Origin: Gracilimonas sp.
Lineage (GTDB): Bacteria > Bacteroidota > Rhodothermia > Balneolales > Balneolaceae
Length of the DNA stretch: 64,000 bases
Reading direction: 5' to 3'
Assembly (NCBI RefSeq): GCF_014762685.1
Contig: NZ_JABURM010000005.1
Location: 806,001 to 870,000 of the forward strand
Positions 35,127 through 44,491 of the stretch are shown in pieces; within the stretch, counting starts at the first letter, position 1; the number at the start of each line of letters is the position of its first letter. The notes below the pieces were generated by a model. It searched no databases. It saw only the letters and a list, made by a program, of their open reading frames with translations, and was not told the origin of the DNA. The position numbers and the translations under genes were made by a program.

Positions 35127-36525
35127 TATAACCCAATATGTTAAGCATATTATCTACCGTTTGTTCATCACGGTAAACATAATCGAAGAGATTTCCATTT
35201 TCATCCTTATCCACCACAATGTGTTTAGGAGAGGGAATGAGGCAATGTTTGATTCCGCCATATCCGCTGATGGAATCTTGGTAAGCCCCGGTATGGAAGA
35301 ATCCAATATAGAGCGGCTCAGCTTCGTCATCAGAATAGGCCGGAAGCAATACTTGCTGATTTAATTCTTCTGAATTGTAATAATCGGAATGATCGCAGCT
35401 TATACCACCGATGTTCACGCGTTTATATTGGTTCTGCCATTTGTTCAATGGCAGCAAGATGAACTTCTCATTGATCGACCATGCATCTGGAATGGTATTC
35501 ATCAAACTGTTATCGACCAGATACCAAAGTTCCGTGTCATTTTGCTGTTTTTGTTCCAGTACCTGGAAAATTACAGCTCCGCTTTCACCAACGGTATATT
35601 TTCCGAATTCGGTATAAATATCAGGCTCTTCAACTCCATCATCTTTGCAGGCTTCCTGAATATTACGGACTATCTCACCGGTAATGTATTTATAGTCAAA
35701 TTCAAAGCTGAGGCTGTTCTGAATTGGAAAACCACCGCCGATGTTCAATGCCGTAACAGAAGGGACAATTTTTTTAATTTTGGTGAATTGAGCCAGGGCC
35801 TTCTTGAATTCATTCCAATAATACATATTATCGCCAACACCGGAATCCACGAAAAAGTGAACCATAACCAGTTCAACTTGATCGTTACCTATTATTTTTT
35901 CACGGACAAAATCCAATATTTCACGTTTGTTTATACCCAGGCGGGAAGTGTAATAGGAGGCCTGCGGGTCTTCTTCAATAGATATCCGTAACCCTATTTT
36001 TATGGGCTTTTTGGTATCTAGCTCCATCAGTTTGTCAAGTTCATGGGTATTATCCAGTACGCAGATGGAATTCGAAAACCCATTGTTGATCAATCGCCCA
36101 ATTTTCTTAATATAATCGTCCGTTTTGTATCCATTATGAACGATGGTTTTATCCTGGGGAAATACACCTTTATTATAAAGGTTCTCAATTAGGTCAATAT
36201 CGAACGAAGAAGACGTCTCCAATGAGACATTTTCTTTTAATGCTGTTCTTACAACGTGATTAAAATGGCAGCATTTGGTGCAGTAACAAAATTCATACTT
36301 TCCGGAATAGTTGTTTTCGGTTATCGCCTGATTAAAATACTCTCGCGATTGCTGAATTTTTTCTCTGATTTTAGGGAGATAGGCGAGTTTGAAAGGGGTC
36401 CCGTATTTTTCAATCAGATGTTTTAGGTCTACATTGTTGAATCTCAGCGTGCCGTTGACCAGTTCAAACCCATTCTGAGGGAAGTGATAGGTCTGGTCAA
36501 TCAGTTCGTAATAATTATTTTTCAT
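35119..36525 (-). CDS. speA: Arginine decarboxylase (fold III, PLP-dependent)
   Basis: 468 residues, smaller than the E. coli biosynthetic enzyme (658) and of the Bacteroidetes type. The PLP lysine is in EFCYCTKCCHF; the phosphate loop is NIGGGFPIQ; EFGKYTVGESG and the active-site CDHSDYY follow. Decarboxylates arginine to agmatine. First gene of an operon with agmatinase, the DHS-like enzyme and E1; divergent from speD across a 265-bp region. A close homologue could use another basic amino acid, but agmatinase next door favours arginine. Confidence 0.88.
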   Translation of the reverse strand: MKNNYYELIDQTYHFPQNGFELVNGTLRFNNVDLKHLIEKYGTPFKLAYLPKIREKIQQSREYFNQAITENNYSGKYEFCYCTKCCHFNHVVRTALKENVSLETSSSFDIDLIENLYNKGVFPQDKTIVHNGYKTDDYIKKIGRLINNGFSNSICVLDNTHELDKLMELDTKKPIKIGLRISIEEDPQASYYTSRLGINKREILDFVREKIIGNDQVELVMVHFFVDSGVGDNMYYWNEFKKALAQFTKIKKIVPSVTALNIGGGFPIQNSLSFEFDYKYITGEIVRNIQEACKDDGVEEPDIYTEFGKYTVGESGAVIFQVLEQKQQNDTELWYLVDNSLMNTIPDAWSINEKFILLPLNKWQNQYKRVNIGGISCDHSDYYNSEELNQQVLLPAYSDDEAEPLYIGFFHTGAYQDSISGYGGIKHCLIPSPKHIVVDKDENGNLFDYVYRDEQTVDNMLNILGYND

Positions 36526-36646
36526 TAAAGAGTATGAAATTTAAAGGCGATAAATAAAATTGTTAGATGATAAATATAACAGATAATTGACTATAATTAT
36601 GATATCTATATGAGGTACAAGGAAAAAATTTTAAGAGAGCATAACA

Positions 36647-36675
36647 TTGATTTTCTGCAAAAATATGTATCTTTG
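36647..36675 (+). promoter_or_regulatory. Predicted promoter of speD
   Basis: TTG (36647-36649), 18 nt, TATCTTTG (36668-36675). The spacing is 2 nt shorter than the rimP and rpsO examples. The predicted transcript has a ~110-nt leader before the speD start, with small hairpins at 36705-36719 (GGCT/AGCC) and at 36735-36752 (GCTTTT/AAAAGC). Confidence 0.5.
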
Positions 36676-36790
36676 AATTTGCTTTAAAAGAAGGAAGTAT
36701 CAGCGGCTCCTGTTAAGCCAAGTATACGTTTTCGCTTTTAGTTACAAAAGCACTAATCACTGTACTTTTAATTTCAGATCCTTATAAATA

Positions 36791-37198
36791 TTGGAAGCAC
36801 TTGGCCGACAAATTTTAGTTGAATTTTACGACTGCGAATCCGCAAAACTTAACGATGTAGAATACATCGAATCATCCATGTTAGCCGGCACCAAAGCTGC
36901 ACGGGCTACCATTATTTCTCACAATTTTCACAAATTCAGTCCATACGGCGTGAGTGGGGTTGTTGTGATTGCTGAATCTCATGTGGCCATCCATACCTGG
37001 CCGGAGTATAATTATGCTGCGGTAGATATTTTTACATGTGGTGACACCATTGATCCCTGGATCATACAAGAATTCCTGAAAGAAGCATTTGGCTCTCAAA
37101 ACGTAAGCAGTATGGAAATGAAGCGCGGACTTTTCAAAGTGGCAAAAGGAGAGAAGTTGCTCTTTAAACCTGCAGCTGAAGCTGAAAAGGATTATTGA
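36791..37198 (+). CDS. speD: S-adenosylmethionine decarboxylase proenzyme
   Basis: Makes decarboxylated SAM, the aminopropyl donor for spermidine. 135 residues, bacterial class 1B. The self-cleavage site is Glu62-Ser63 in IAESHVAIHTWPEY; the Ser becomes the pyruvoyl group. YAAVDIFTCGD holds the catalytic Cys. The start is TTG 36791; an in-frame stop lies 6 nt upstream and no ATG is available, and no Shine-Dalgarno is clear. It pairs functionally with speE downstream and receives putrescine from the divergent operon. Confidence 0.93.
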   Translation: MEALGRQILVEFYDCESAKLNDVEYIESSMLAGTKAARATIISHNFHKFSPYGVSGVVVIAESHVAIHTWPEYNYAAVDIFTCGDTIDPWIIQEFLKEAFGSQNVSSMEMKRGLFKVAKGEKLLFKPAAEAEKDY

Positions 37199-37240
37199 CT
37201 GACTAACAAGTTTCTTTCGATGAATTGATTCTTAATAGTT

Positions 37241-37336
37241 TGGAGCCTCAAGGTTTAATAATGGAATATAGGAACTCAGGATAGTGAATTCAGAATTGTC
37301 TGGATATCTTCTTCTGAGTTCTTAAACCAAACTCCA
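37241..37336 (+). ncRNA. Long nested stem structure between speD and speE
   Basis: Three complementary segments are nested in order: TGGAG (37241) with CTCCA (37332-37336), GGTTTAA (37252-37258) with TTAAACC (37322-37328), and GAACTCAG (37272-37279) with CTGAGTTC (37314-37321). On the 3' side the last two are contiguous; on the 5' side a 13-nt bulge separates them. The tip holds CAGAATTGTCTG, a further small hairpin. It ends 31 nt before the speE ATG. No T run follows, so it is not a standard terminator. A cis-acting RNA controlling speE, or a relic of a small mobile element, are possible. Confidence 0.5.
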
Positions 37337-37367
37337 TAGACAACTAATAACGAACAACTGACAAATC

Positions 37368-38219
37368 ATGCCCCTCCAATTCAACGAATTTTATCACGAG
37401 AATACAGGCTTAACAATTGGATTAAAAAAGCTGCTTTTTTCAGAGCAGAGTGATTACCAGCTGGTAGAAGTGTACGAAACGGATACCTGGGGCCACCTGA
37501 TGACCATTGATGGAATGGTGATGTTGTCTGAGAAAGACGAGTTTGTGTACCATGAAATGGTTGCTCATCCTGTGATGTTTGCACATCCTAACCCGGAAAA
37601 AGTGCTGATTATTGGAGGCGGGGACGGAGGGACGGCTCGTGAAGTGTTAAAGCATTCATCAGTTAAACATGTGGATATGGTGGAAATTGATGAAGCTGTA
37701 GTTCGTGCCTCAGAACAGTTTTTCCCGGGTATTGGAGCTTGGGATGATAAGAGGCTTAAGGTATTATTTGAAGATGGTATCGCCTTTGTTAAAGCTGCAA
37801 AAGCTGAATATGATGTGGTTATTATCGATGGTTCCGACCCGGTAGGACCGGCTGAAGGACTCTTTGAAAAGGATTTTTTTCAATTTTGTTTTGATGCATT
37901 GAAGGAAGACGGGGTACTCTCGGCTCAAACTGAATCTCCGTGGGTGCAGGAATATCATAAAAGCATAAAAAAAGTATTTAAGGCGCTTCAAGAGGTTTTT
38001 ACCGAGACAGAGATGTATTTAGGTTTTATACCATTATATCCTGCCGGTATGTGGTCTTTTGCCTTTGCATCCAAAGGAGTGCAAGTACAATCTGATGAGG
38101 TTTTAGAGAGGGTAGAAAAAGGTCTGACAGAATTTAGTGATTCTTTAAAGTACTATAATAAAGAAGTTCATCAGGGCGCCTTTGCATTGCCTGGCTTTGT
38201 TAAAGAAATCATTCAATAA
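37368..38219 (+). CDS. speE: Spermidine synthase
   Basis: Transfers an aminopropyl group from decarboxylated SAM to putrescine. 283 residues, full length. Motifs: MTIDGMVMLSEKDEFVYHEM, VLIIGGGDGGTAREVLKH (SAM site), VVIIDGSDPVGPAEGLF (catalytic Asp) and QTESPWVQ. Same direction as speD, 169 nt away, with the structured element between. Confidence 0.96.
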   Translation: MPLQFNEFYHENTGLTIGLKKLLFSEQSDYQLVEVYETDTWGHLMTIDGMVMLSEKDEFVYHEMVAHPVMFAHPNPEKVLIIGGGDGGTAREVLKHSSVKHVDMVEIDEAVVRASEQFFPGIGAWDDKRLKVLFEDGIAFVKAAKAEYDVVIIDGSDPVGPAEGLFEKDFFQFCFDALKEDGVLSAQTESPWVQEYHKSIKKVFKALQEVFTETEMYLGFIPLYPAGMWSFAFASKGVQVQSDEVLERVEKGLTEFSDSLKYYNKEVHQGAFALPGFVKEIIQ

Positions 38220-38290
38220 TTCTTCCCCTTAGAATTTGGAGAAATAATTTAAGTAGGTGAGCTCAGATCTCACAAATATTGTGATCTATA

Positions 38291-38321
38291 TTGCTCAAGG
38301 CCTTTCATACCCTTATATTTA
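38291..38321 (+). promoter_or_regulatory. Predicted promoter of the metH riboswitch transcript
   Basis: TTG (38291-38293), 20 nt, TATATTTA (38314-38321), one base off the TAnnTTTG consensus. The predicted start falls about 10 nt before the riboswitch. Confidence 0.5.
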
Positions 38322-38338
38322 ATTCGAATTTATTGAAT

Positions 38339-38464
38339 GCTTATAAAGAAAGACCGAGGGAATGGGCCCGTTGACGTCTTGGCAACCATCAGATGCATAT
38401 TTTATGTGTCCGACAGGTGCCAAATCCCACATCTCATGCAGTTTCCATGAGATGGAAGATAAGC
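38339..38464 (+). promoter_or_regulatory. SAM-I (S-box) riboswitch
   Basis: P1 is GCTTAT (38339-38344) with ATAAGC (38459-38464). Between them are the S-box landmarks AAAGAAAGACCGAGGG, GGCAACCATC, CAGGTGCCAAATCC and the P4 hairpin CATCTCATG...CATGAGATG. SAM binding would repress the downstream methionine genes. The expression platform (38465-38516) has a weak hairpin (GAGCTGA/TCAGACTC followed by TTTCT) and a second ATAAGC at 38493-38498 that could compete for the P1 left arm. It precedes metH, in line with methionine feedback. Confidence 0.93.
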
Positions 38465-38516
38465 GAGCTGATCATTCTCAGACTCTTTCTGCATAAGCTA
38501 ATCCAAATATGAAAGA

Positions 38517-39542
38517 GTGAATATTCAAGAAGCTTTAGAAAAACGAATTTTAATCCTTGACGGTGCCATGGGTACCATGATTCAGCGCTATACCTTGAAT
38601 GAGGAAGATTTCAGGGGAGGACAATTCAAGGATCATTCCGATGATCTTAAAGGGAATAATGATTTATTAAGTCTGACCCGCCCTGATATTATTCAGGTTA
38701 TCCACGAAGAATACCTGGAAGCAGGAGCTGATATTGTGGAAACCAACACCTTTAGCGGTACGAGTATTGCGCAGGCCGATTACAACCTCGAACACATTGT
38801 TTATGAATTAAACAAGAAATCAGCCCAGATTGCCAAAAAAGCGACGGATAAATTTACTCGACAAAATCCGGATAAACCTCGGTTTGTAGCCGGTTCCATG
38901 GGACCTACTAATAAAACAGCTTCCATTTCACCGGAAGTAACCGATCCGGGTTATCGTGCCGTTACTTTCGATGAACTTGCTGAGGCTTACAGGGAGCAGG
39001 CCAAAGGACTTATTGATGGCGGGGCAGATGTGTTACTCATTGAAACTATTTTTGATACCCTGAATGCTAAAGCTGCTTTATACGCTGTTCAAGAGCTATT
39101 TGATGAAACAGGTAAGCAAGTGCCTATTATGGTTTCAGGAACTATAACTGACGCTTCCGGGCGTACACTTTCAGGACAAACGGTAGAAGCATTCCTGATT
39201 TCTATTTCCCATGCTCCAATTCTAAGCGTTGGGTTTAATTGTGCACTTGGAGCAAAACAACTCCAGCCATATTTACAAAATTTGGCAGAACAATCACCAT
39301 TTTACATAAGCGCTTATCCCAATGCTGGACTGCCAAATGAGTTTGGTGAATATGATCAGGGCCCCGATGCAATGGCAAAAGAAGTAGAGAAATATTTGGA
39401 AGACGGATTGGTAAATATCCTCGGGGGCTGTTGTGGGACTACCCCCGCACACATCACAAAAATGGCCGAGCTGGCCCGGAATTATGAACCAAGGAAGTTG
39501 AATCGTAAAGATGCTAAGGACGTAAAGGGAATGGTGATTTGA
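38517..39542 (+). CDS. metH: Methionine synthase, homocysteine-binding part (split MetH)
   Basis: 341 residues equal to the first domain of cobalamin-dependent methionine synthase. It holds homocysteine on zinc; the ligands are Cys242 ([11 protein letters not shown]) and Cys305-306 ([11 protein letters not shown]). [10 protein letters not shown] is the usual start. The rest of MetH is a separate gene 68 nt downstream. The start is GTG 38517, overlapping the stop of a 3-codon ATG AAA GAG TGA at 38509. The junction with the second gene falls at the normal interdomain linker, so this is a gene split rather than damage. Controlled by the SAM-I riboswitch. Confidence 0.94.
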   Translation: MNIQEALEKRILILDGAMGTMIQRYTLNEEDFRGGQFKDHSDDLKGNNDLLSLTRPDIIQVIHEEYLEAGADIVETNTFSGTSIAQADYNLEHIVYELNKKSAQIAKKATDKFTRQNPDKPRFVAGSMGPTNKTASISPEVTDPGYRAVTFDELAEAYREQAKGLIDGGADVLLIETIFDTLNAKAALYAVQELFDETGKQVPIMVSGTITDASGRTLSGQTVEAFLISISHAPILSVGFNCALGAKQLQPYLQNLAEQSPFYISAYPNAGLPNEFGEYDQGPDAMAKEVEKYLEDGLVNILGGCCGTTPAHITKMAELARNYEPRKLNRKDAKDVKGMVI

Positions 39543-39610
39543 TGATTGGGGATACACAGAATAATAAATTGAAAAACGTAGCGATCCTCGCGTATTAGCG
39601 GTCAAAAATA

Positions 39611-42310
39611 ATGAAGACACTGCCACTTACACTTAGCGGACTTGAACCTCTTATCATTACAGAAGACTCCAATTTTGTGAATGTTGGAGAGCGGACAAAT
39701 GTAACGGGTTCAAAGACTTTCCTTAATTACATAAAAAATAAAGAATATGATAAAGCCCTTAAGGTAGCGCAGGATCAGGTGGAGGGGGGGGCGCAAATTC
39801 TGGATGTGAATATGGATGAAGGGATGTTAGACAGCGCTGCTGAAATGACCAACTTCCTAAATCTCATTGCTTCTGATCCTGAAATTGCCCGGATTCCTAT
39901 CATGGTGGATTCTTCAAAATGGGAAGTAATTCTTGCAGGATTAAAATGCATGCAGGGTAAAGGAGTAGTTAATTCTATTAGCTTAAAAGATGGGGAAGAA
40001 GAATTTCTAAGACGGGCCAAAATTGTAAGAAGATTTGGAGCTGCTGTTATATGCATGGCTTTTGATGAAGATGGACAAGCTGATACGCTGCCAAGAAGAA
40101 TAGAAATTTGTGAACGGGCGTATAAATTACTGACCGGAGAAGTTGGTTTTTCCCCCTCAGATATTATTCTTGACCCAAATATTTTTCCGGTGGCCACTGG
40201 GATGGATGAGCATCGTCGTAATGCCATAGATTATTTTGAGGCTGCAAAATGGATTCGTGAAAATCTATCCGGGGCACACGTGATTGGAGGTGTCAGCAAT
40301 GTCTCTTTTTCGTTTCGTGGGAATAACCGGGTTCGTGAGGCTATCCATTCTGCATTCTTATATCATGGAATTCAGTACGGAATGGATATGGGGATTGTGA
40401 ATCCAACACAGCTGGAGGTTTATGACAACATTCCCACAAAGCTGCTGGAGCGGGTGGAAGATGTGCTTTTTGATCGAAGGGATGATGCCACTGAACGGCT
40501 CATGGAAATTGCTGAGAATTTTAAAAATGAATCCTCCTCTGTTAAGAAAAAAACAGATGATAAGTGGAGAAATAAACCGGTCGAAGATCGCATAAGTCAT
40601 TCGCTTGTAAAGGGTATTAACGATTATATAGAAGAAGATGCTGAAGAAGCAAGGGTGGAGTACGGTAGTCCGCTACAGGTGATTGAAGGTCCGCTGATGG
40701 ACGGAATGAATATTGTAGGTGATCTTTTCGGTTCGGGAAAAATGTTTCTTCCGCAAGTAGTGAAAAGTGCTCGCGTAATGAAACAGGCGGTGGCGTATCT
40801 CACTCCCTATCTTGAGCAAGAAAAAAAGGACAACAAAGACACCAGCGAACAGCCTAAGATATTATTGGCAACAGTAAAAGGCGATGTTCATGACATCGGT
40901 AAGAATATCGTAAGTGTGGTGTTGGCTTGTAACAATTACAACGTGGTGGATTTAGGAGTGATGGTACCGGCCGATAAAATCCTGGATGAAGCAGAAAGGC
41001 AAAATGTAGATGCTATTGGCTTAAGCGGCTTAATTACCCCTTCGCTGGATGAAATGATACACGTTGCACGCGAAATGAAGAAACGCAATATGGATCTACC
41101 CTTACTTATTGGAGGGGCAACCACGTCACGCCTTCATACCGCGGTTAAAATTGATCCGGAGTATGATGGCTCTATTATTCATGTGTTGGATGCCTCCAGA
41201 GCGGTTTCCATAGCCGGGGATGTAATCAGTGCCAAACGCAGAGATGGTGTTAAAATTGACATGAAGAAAGAGTATGCTGAATTACGCAAGCAGCATGAAG
41301 ACCGCCAAAATAAGAAGGAACTGCTTCCTTTTGAAAAAGCCCGGGATAATAAAACAGTAATAGACTGGAGTGGATATCAACCCCCAAAACCAACTTTTAT
41401 TGGAAACAAAGCTTTTGAGAATTACCCCATTGCTGAGCTTCGAAATTATATTGATTGGTCACCCTTTTTCCGGACATGGATGTTGACCGGTAAATATCCG
41501 GATATTCTTCAAGACGAAGAAGTTGGGGAACAAGCTCAGTCACTTTTTGACGATGCTAATAAATTGATAGATGAGATTATTGAACGAGGTTTATTGAAGT
41601 CAAAAGGAGTGATAGGTTTTTATCCGGCAGTAAGTTACAGAGATGATGTGAAAGTATATAAAAATGAAGATCTGTCTGAAAAGCTGACCGAATTTCATTT
41701 TTTAAGACAGCAAACCAAAAAGAGATCAGGGCAACCAAATTCATCTCTCTCGGATTATATTGCTCCCAAAGAGACCGGTATTACGGATTATATTGGTTTT
41801 TTTGCTGTAACTGCCGGTCTTGGCATCGAAGAGATTATCAACAAGTACAAAGAAGCCAATGACGATTATATGGTGATTATGGTGAAAGCCGTATCCGATC
41901 GGCTGGCAGAGGCTTTTGCTGAACGAATGCATGAGCGTGTCCGTAAAGAATTTTGGGGCTATTCTGATGAAGAGAATTTCAGCAACGAGGAATTGATAGC
42001 TGAAGAATATTCGGGAATTCGTCCCGCACCTGGCTATCCGGCATGCCCTGATCATACCGAAAAACGCATTTTGTTTGATTTACTGGATGTGGAAAATCAG
42101 GCGGAAATTAAACTTACTGAATCCTTTGCCATGTATCCGGCTTCATCTGTTAGCGGAATGTATTTCTCGCATCCTCAATCACGCTATTTCAGGGTGGGGA
42201 ATATCGGAGAAGATCAGGTTGAAGAGTATGCGAGACGAAAATCAATGACAAAAAGGAGAGTCGAACAATGGCTTTCATCAAATTTGGAATACAATCCGGC
42301 TAAAACATGA
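39611..42310 (+). CDS. metH: Methionine synthase, folate/B12/activation part (split MetH)
   Basis: 899 residues covering the remaining MetH modules: methyltetrahydrofolate-binding barrel (about 1-290, [16 protein letters not shown]), helical cap (about 300-400), cobalamin-binding domain with DVHDIGKNI (lower-ligand His427) and [14 protein letters not shown], and the C-terminal SAM-dependent reactivation domain (about 570-899, ending in the region around [15 protein letters not shown]). Together with the first gene it makes a complete two-chain enzyme (341+899, about E. coli MetH length). Its stop overlaps metF by 4 nt (ATGA). Confidence 0.95.
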   Translation: MKTLPLTLSGLEPLIITEDSNFVNVGERTNVTGSKTFLNYIKNKEYDKALKVAQDQVEGGAQILDVNMDEGMLDSAAEMTNFLNLIASDPEIARIPIMVDSSKWEVILAGLKCMQGKGVVNSISLKDGEEEFLRRAKIVRRFGAAVICMAFDEDGQADTLPRRIEICERAYKLLTGEVGFSPSDIILDPNIFPVATGMDEHRRNAIDYFEAAKWIRENLSGAHVIGGVSNVSFSFRGNNRVREAIHSAFLYHGIQYGMDMGIVNPTQLEVYDNIPTKLLERVEDVLFDRRDDATERLMEIAENFKNESSSVKKKTDDKWRNKPVEDRISHSLVKGINDYIEEDAEEARVEYGSPLQVIEGPLMDGMNIVGDLFGSGKMFLPQVVKSARVMKQAVAYLTPYLEQEKKDNKDTSEQPKILLATVKGDVHDIGKNIVSVVLACNNYNVVDLGVMVPADKILDEAERQNVDAIGLSGLITPSLDEMIHVAREMKKRNMDLPLLIGGATTSRLHTAVKIDPEYDGSIIHVLDASRAVSIAGDVISAKRRDGVKIDMKKEYAELRKQHEDRQNKKELLPFEKARDNKTVIDWSGYQPPKPTFIGNKAFENYPIAELRNYIDWSPFFRTWMLTGKYPDILQDEEVGEQAQSLFDDANKLIDEIIERGLLKSKGVIGFYPAVSYRDDVKVYKNEDLSEKLTEFHFLRQQTKKRSGQPNSSLSDYIAPKETGITDYIGFFAVTAGLGIEEIINKYKEANDDYMVIMVKAVSDRLAEAFAERMHERVRKEFWGYSDEENFSNEELIAEEYSGIRPAPGYPACPDHTEKRILFDLLDVENQAEIKLTESFAMYPASSVSGMYFSHPQSRYFRVGNIGEDQVEEYARRKSMTKRRVEQWLSSNLEYNPAKT

Positions 42311-43263
42311 AAGTAACTGAACACATAGAAAAAGCAAACGACGATACCTTGTTTTCATTTGAAGTCCTGCCGCCTTTAAAAGGACAAAATATCCGGTCAT
42401 TATTTGACCATATGGACCCACTTATGGAATTTAACCCACCTTTTGTGGATGTAACCTATCACAGGGAAGAATTTGTGTATAAAAAGCGGGAAAATGGATT
42501 ATTGGAGAGGAAAACTGTACGTAAACGCCCCGGAACGGTTGGGATTTGTGCGGCCATACAAAATCACTATGAAGTGGATGCCGTACCTCATATTATTTGT
42601 GGAGGTTTCACTAAAGAGGACACGGAAAATGCACTTATTGACCTCAATTTTTTAGGAATTGATAATGTACTTCTTATTCAGGGAGACACTCGTCAGCCTG
42701 AGCGCGAATTTGTACCTGAACCGGGTGGACATGCCTATGCTTCCGAGTTAATAGAGCAGGTGGTGGATTTGAATAACGGCATTTATTTAGAAGAGGAATT
42801 AGAGAATGCCAAACCTTCTGATTTTTGCATTGGTGTGGCAGGTTATCCCGAGAAACACTTTGCCGCACCGAATATGGATACTGATCTTAAATACTTGAAG
42901 TTGAAGATAGAAAAGGGCGGAGACTATATCGTTACGCAAATGTTCTTTGACAACCAATCGTTTTTTGATTTTGTGAAGAAATGCCGGGAAAAGAACATTA
43001 ATGTCCCGATTATACCCGGACTAAAGCCAATCACTTCCAAAAAACAGCTGACTATTTTGCCTCAGCTATTCCATGTAGACTTACCGGTAGAGCTCAGTAA
43101 AGAAATTGAAAAATGCTCCACGAATGAGGAGGTTCGGCAAGCAGGAATAGAGTGGACTATTGCTCAATCTAAAGAATTGATGGATTTTGGTGTTCCCAGT
43201 CTGCATTATTATTCGATGGGGAAGTCTGCTTCGGTATATGAGGTAGCTAAAGAATTGTTTTAA
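42307..43263 (+). CDS. metF: 5,10-Methylenetetrahydrofolate reductase
   Basis: Supplies methyl-tetrahydrofolate to MetH. 318 residues, TIM-barrel flavoprotein: [59 protein letters not shown] and [11 protein letters not shown]. Translationally coupled to metH and so under the same SAM-I control. Confidence 0.96.
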   Translation: MKVTEHIEKANDDTLFSFEVLPPLKGQNIRSLFDHMDPLMEFNPPFVDVTYHREEFVYKKRENGLLERKTVRKRPGTVGICAAIQNHYEVDAVPHIICGGFTKEDTENALIDLNFLGIDNVLLIQGDTRQPEREFVPEPGGHAYASELIEQVVDLNNGIYLEEELENAKPSDFCIGVAGYPEKHFAAPNMDTDLKYLKLKIEKGGDYIVTQMFFDNQSFFDFVKKCREKNINVPIIPGLKPITSKKQLTILPQLFHVDLPVELSKEIEKCSTNEEVRQAGIEWTIAQSKELMDFGVPSLHYYSMGKSASVYEVAKELF

Positions 43264-43306
43264 TCATTAGCATTATAACATCGAAAGCAGAAGATTTCCT
43301 CATTGC

Positions 43307-44104
43307 TCAATTTCTTTGCTTTATGGCATAATAGATAGCAGAAGTCCAGAAATTTCTAATGAAAGGTATGCTGGAAAATAGGGGGAAGACCCTGCGTGCT
43401 TTGACTCCAAACTTCCATTTATAAATTGGATTGAATAACCAGTATTTCTTTTTTTCAATTTTCCAGCCTGAGCTTTTCACTATTTTTTCAAAGCGTTCAA
43501 TGCTGATTCCGGTTTCTTTAATTTCAAGCAGGCCTTGTATTTTTATATCCGGTTCCCCGGCTATTTTTAAAACCCACTTGTATACAGGTTTTGGCAATAG
43601 ATGGAAATAGGGAAGTTTTGAAAGCCACTTATTATGCGCGATCTGTTGGTGGCCACCAAAAGGCATGTACCAAGGCGGGAATCCAAAAAAGACAATACCG
43701 TCGGGATCAATGAACTTTTTTAGTGTTTTTATAAATTCTTCCTGATTATTAATATGCTCAATTACATCTTTTAGAATTACGACATCAAACAGATCTTTAA
43801 ATTCTTCGCTGGGATTAATTTCTAGAATATCCCTATTTAAAAAGCTTATAAGTCCTTCGCGTATTTCTTTCTGCATATACTTTTTGGCTAGTGCTGTTCT
43901 CCATTCAGAAAGTTCAATTCCAACACACTTATGTCCAAGCTCGGTAAATGCTTTCAGTACCCCGGCCTCGGCACAACCTATTTCTAATATGTGTAATTGT
44001 TCTCTGCGTGGTAAAAGATCAGTTATAAAAGGGAGTATATAATCCCTTCCGGTTTTATACTGCATATCAAAATAACGGCTCTTGTCTTTATGGAACTCAT
44101 ACAT
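43307..44104 (-). CDS. SAM-dependent methyltransferase (class I)
   Basis: 265 residues with a class I methyltransferase core: motif I ILEIGCAEAGVLKAF, acidic end of strand 2 GIELSEW, and motif post-II DVVILKDVIEHI. GFPPWYMPFGGHQQIAHNKW resembles the region seen in UbiG/Methyltransf_23 proteins that act on polyprenyl or cell-surface substrates. Substrate unknown. Last gene of the LacI-purC-cupin operon, 18 nt after the cupin gene. Confidence 0.85.
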   Translation of the reverse strand: MYEFHKDKSRYFDMQYKTGRDYILPFITDLLPRREQLHILEIGCAEAGVLKAFTELGHKCVGIELSEWRTALAKKYMQKEIREGLISFLNRDILEINPSEEFKDLFDVVILKDVIEHINNQEEFIKTLKKFIDPDGIVFFGFPPWYMPFGGHQQIAHNKWLSKLPYFHLLPKPVYKWVLKIAGEPDIKIQGLLEIKETGISIERFEKIVKSSGWKIEKKKYWLFNPIYKWKFGVKARRVFPLFSSIPFIRNFWTSAIYYAIKQRN

Positions 44105-44122
44105 ATATTTTGATATAGATTT

Positions 44123-44491
44123 TCATATCCATTCCTGTTGATCAATCTCGATTGTACGCTCGCTTTTTACCGAACCGGTATGGGTGGTGGATTTAGGTTC
44201 AATCAACATAACCCAACACTCTTCTTCGGCAATGGGAAGGTGTTTGATACCGGCAGGAACCACAAATAATTCATTTTCCTTTAAATGTACATCCCGATCT
44301 TCAAAACGCAGCAGGAGCTTTCCCTTAACAATAAAAAAAAGTTCATCTTCCTCTTCATGATCATGCCAAATAAACTCACCTTTTAACTTGGCAAGTTTAA
44401 CGAGTTGTTCATTGGATTCAGCGATAATTTTTGGAGTCCAGTATTCTGTAATCAGATTAAATTTGGCATCTAAATTTGTTTTGTCAATCAT
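44123..44491 (-). CDS. Small cupin-domain protein
   Basis: 122 residues, a single cupin barrel. The first metal motif is WHDHEEEDELFFIVKGKL, the second ELFVVPAGIKHLPIAEE with a His. Such mono-cupins bind a metal and may be isomerases, dioxygenases or unassigned. It overlaps the purC stop by 4 nt. No specific substrate can be assigned. Confidence 0.85.
   Translation of the reverse strand: MIDKTNLDAKFNLITEYWTPKIIAESNEQLVKLAKLKGEFIWHDHEEEDELFFIVKGKLLLRFEDRDVHLKENELFVVPAGIKHLPIAEEECWVMLIEPKSTTHTGSVKSERTIEIDQQEWI

Noticed and set aside
38509-38520. ATG AAA GAG TGA mini-frame before metH
   Set aside because: A three-codon frame is too short to claim as a leader peptide; noted only as overlapping the GTG start.
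39543-39610. Frameshift or damage splitting metH
   Set aside because: Both parts begin and end at the natural domain boundary with their own start, keep all key residues, and split metH is known in this phylum.
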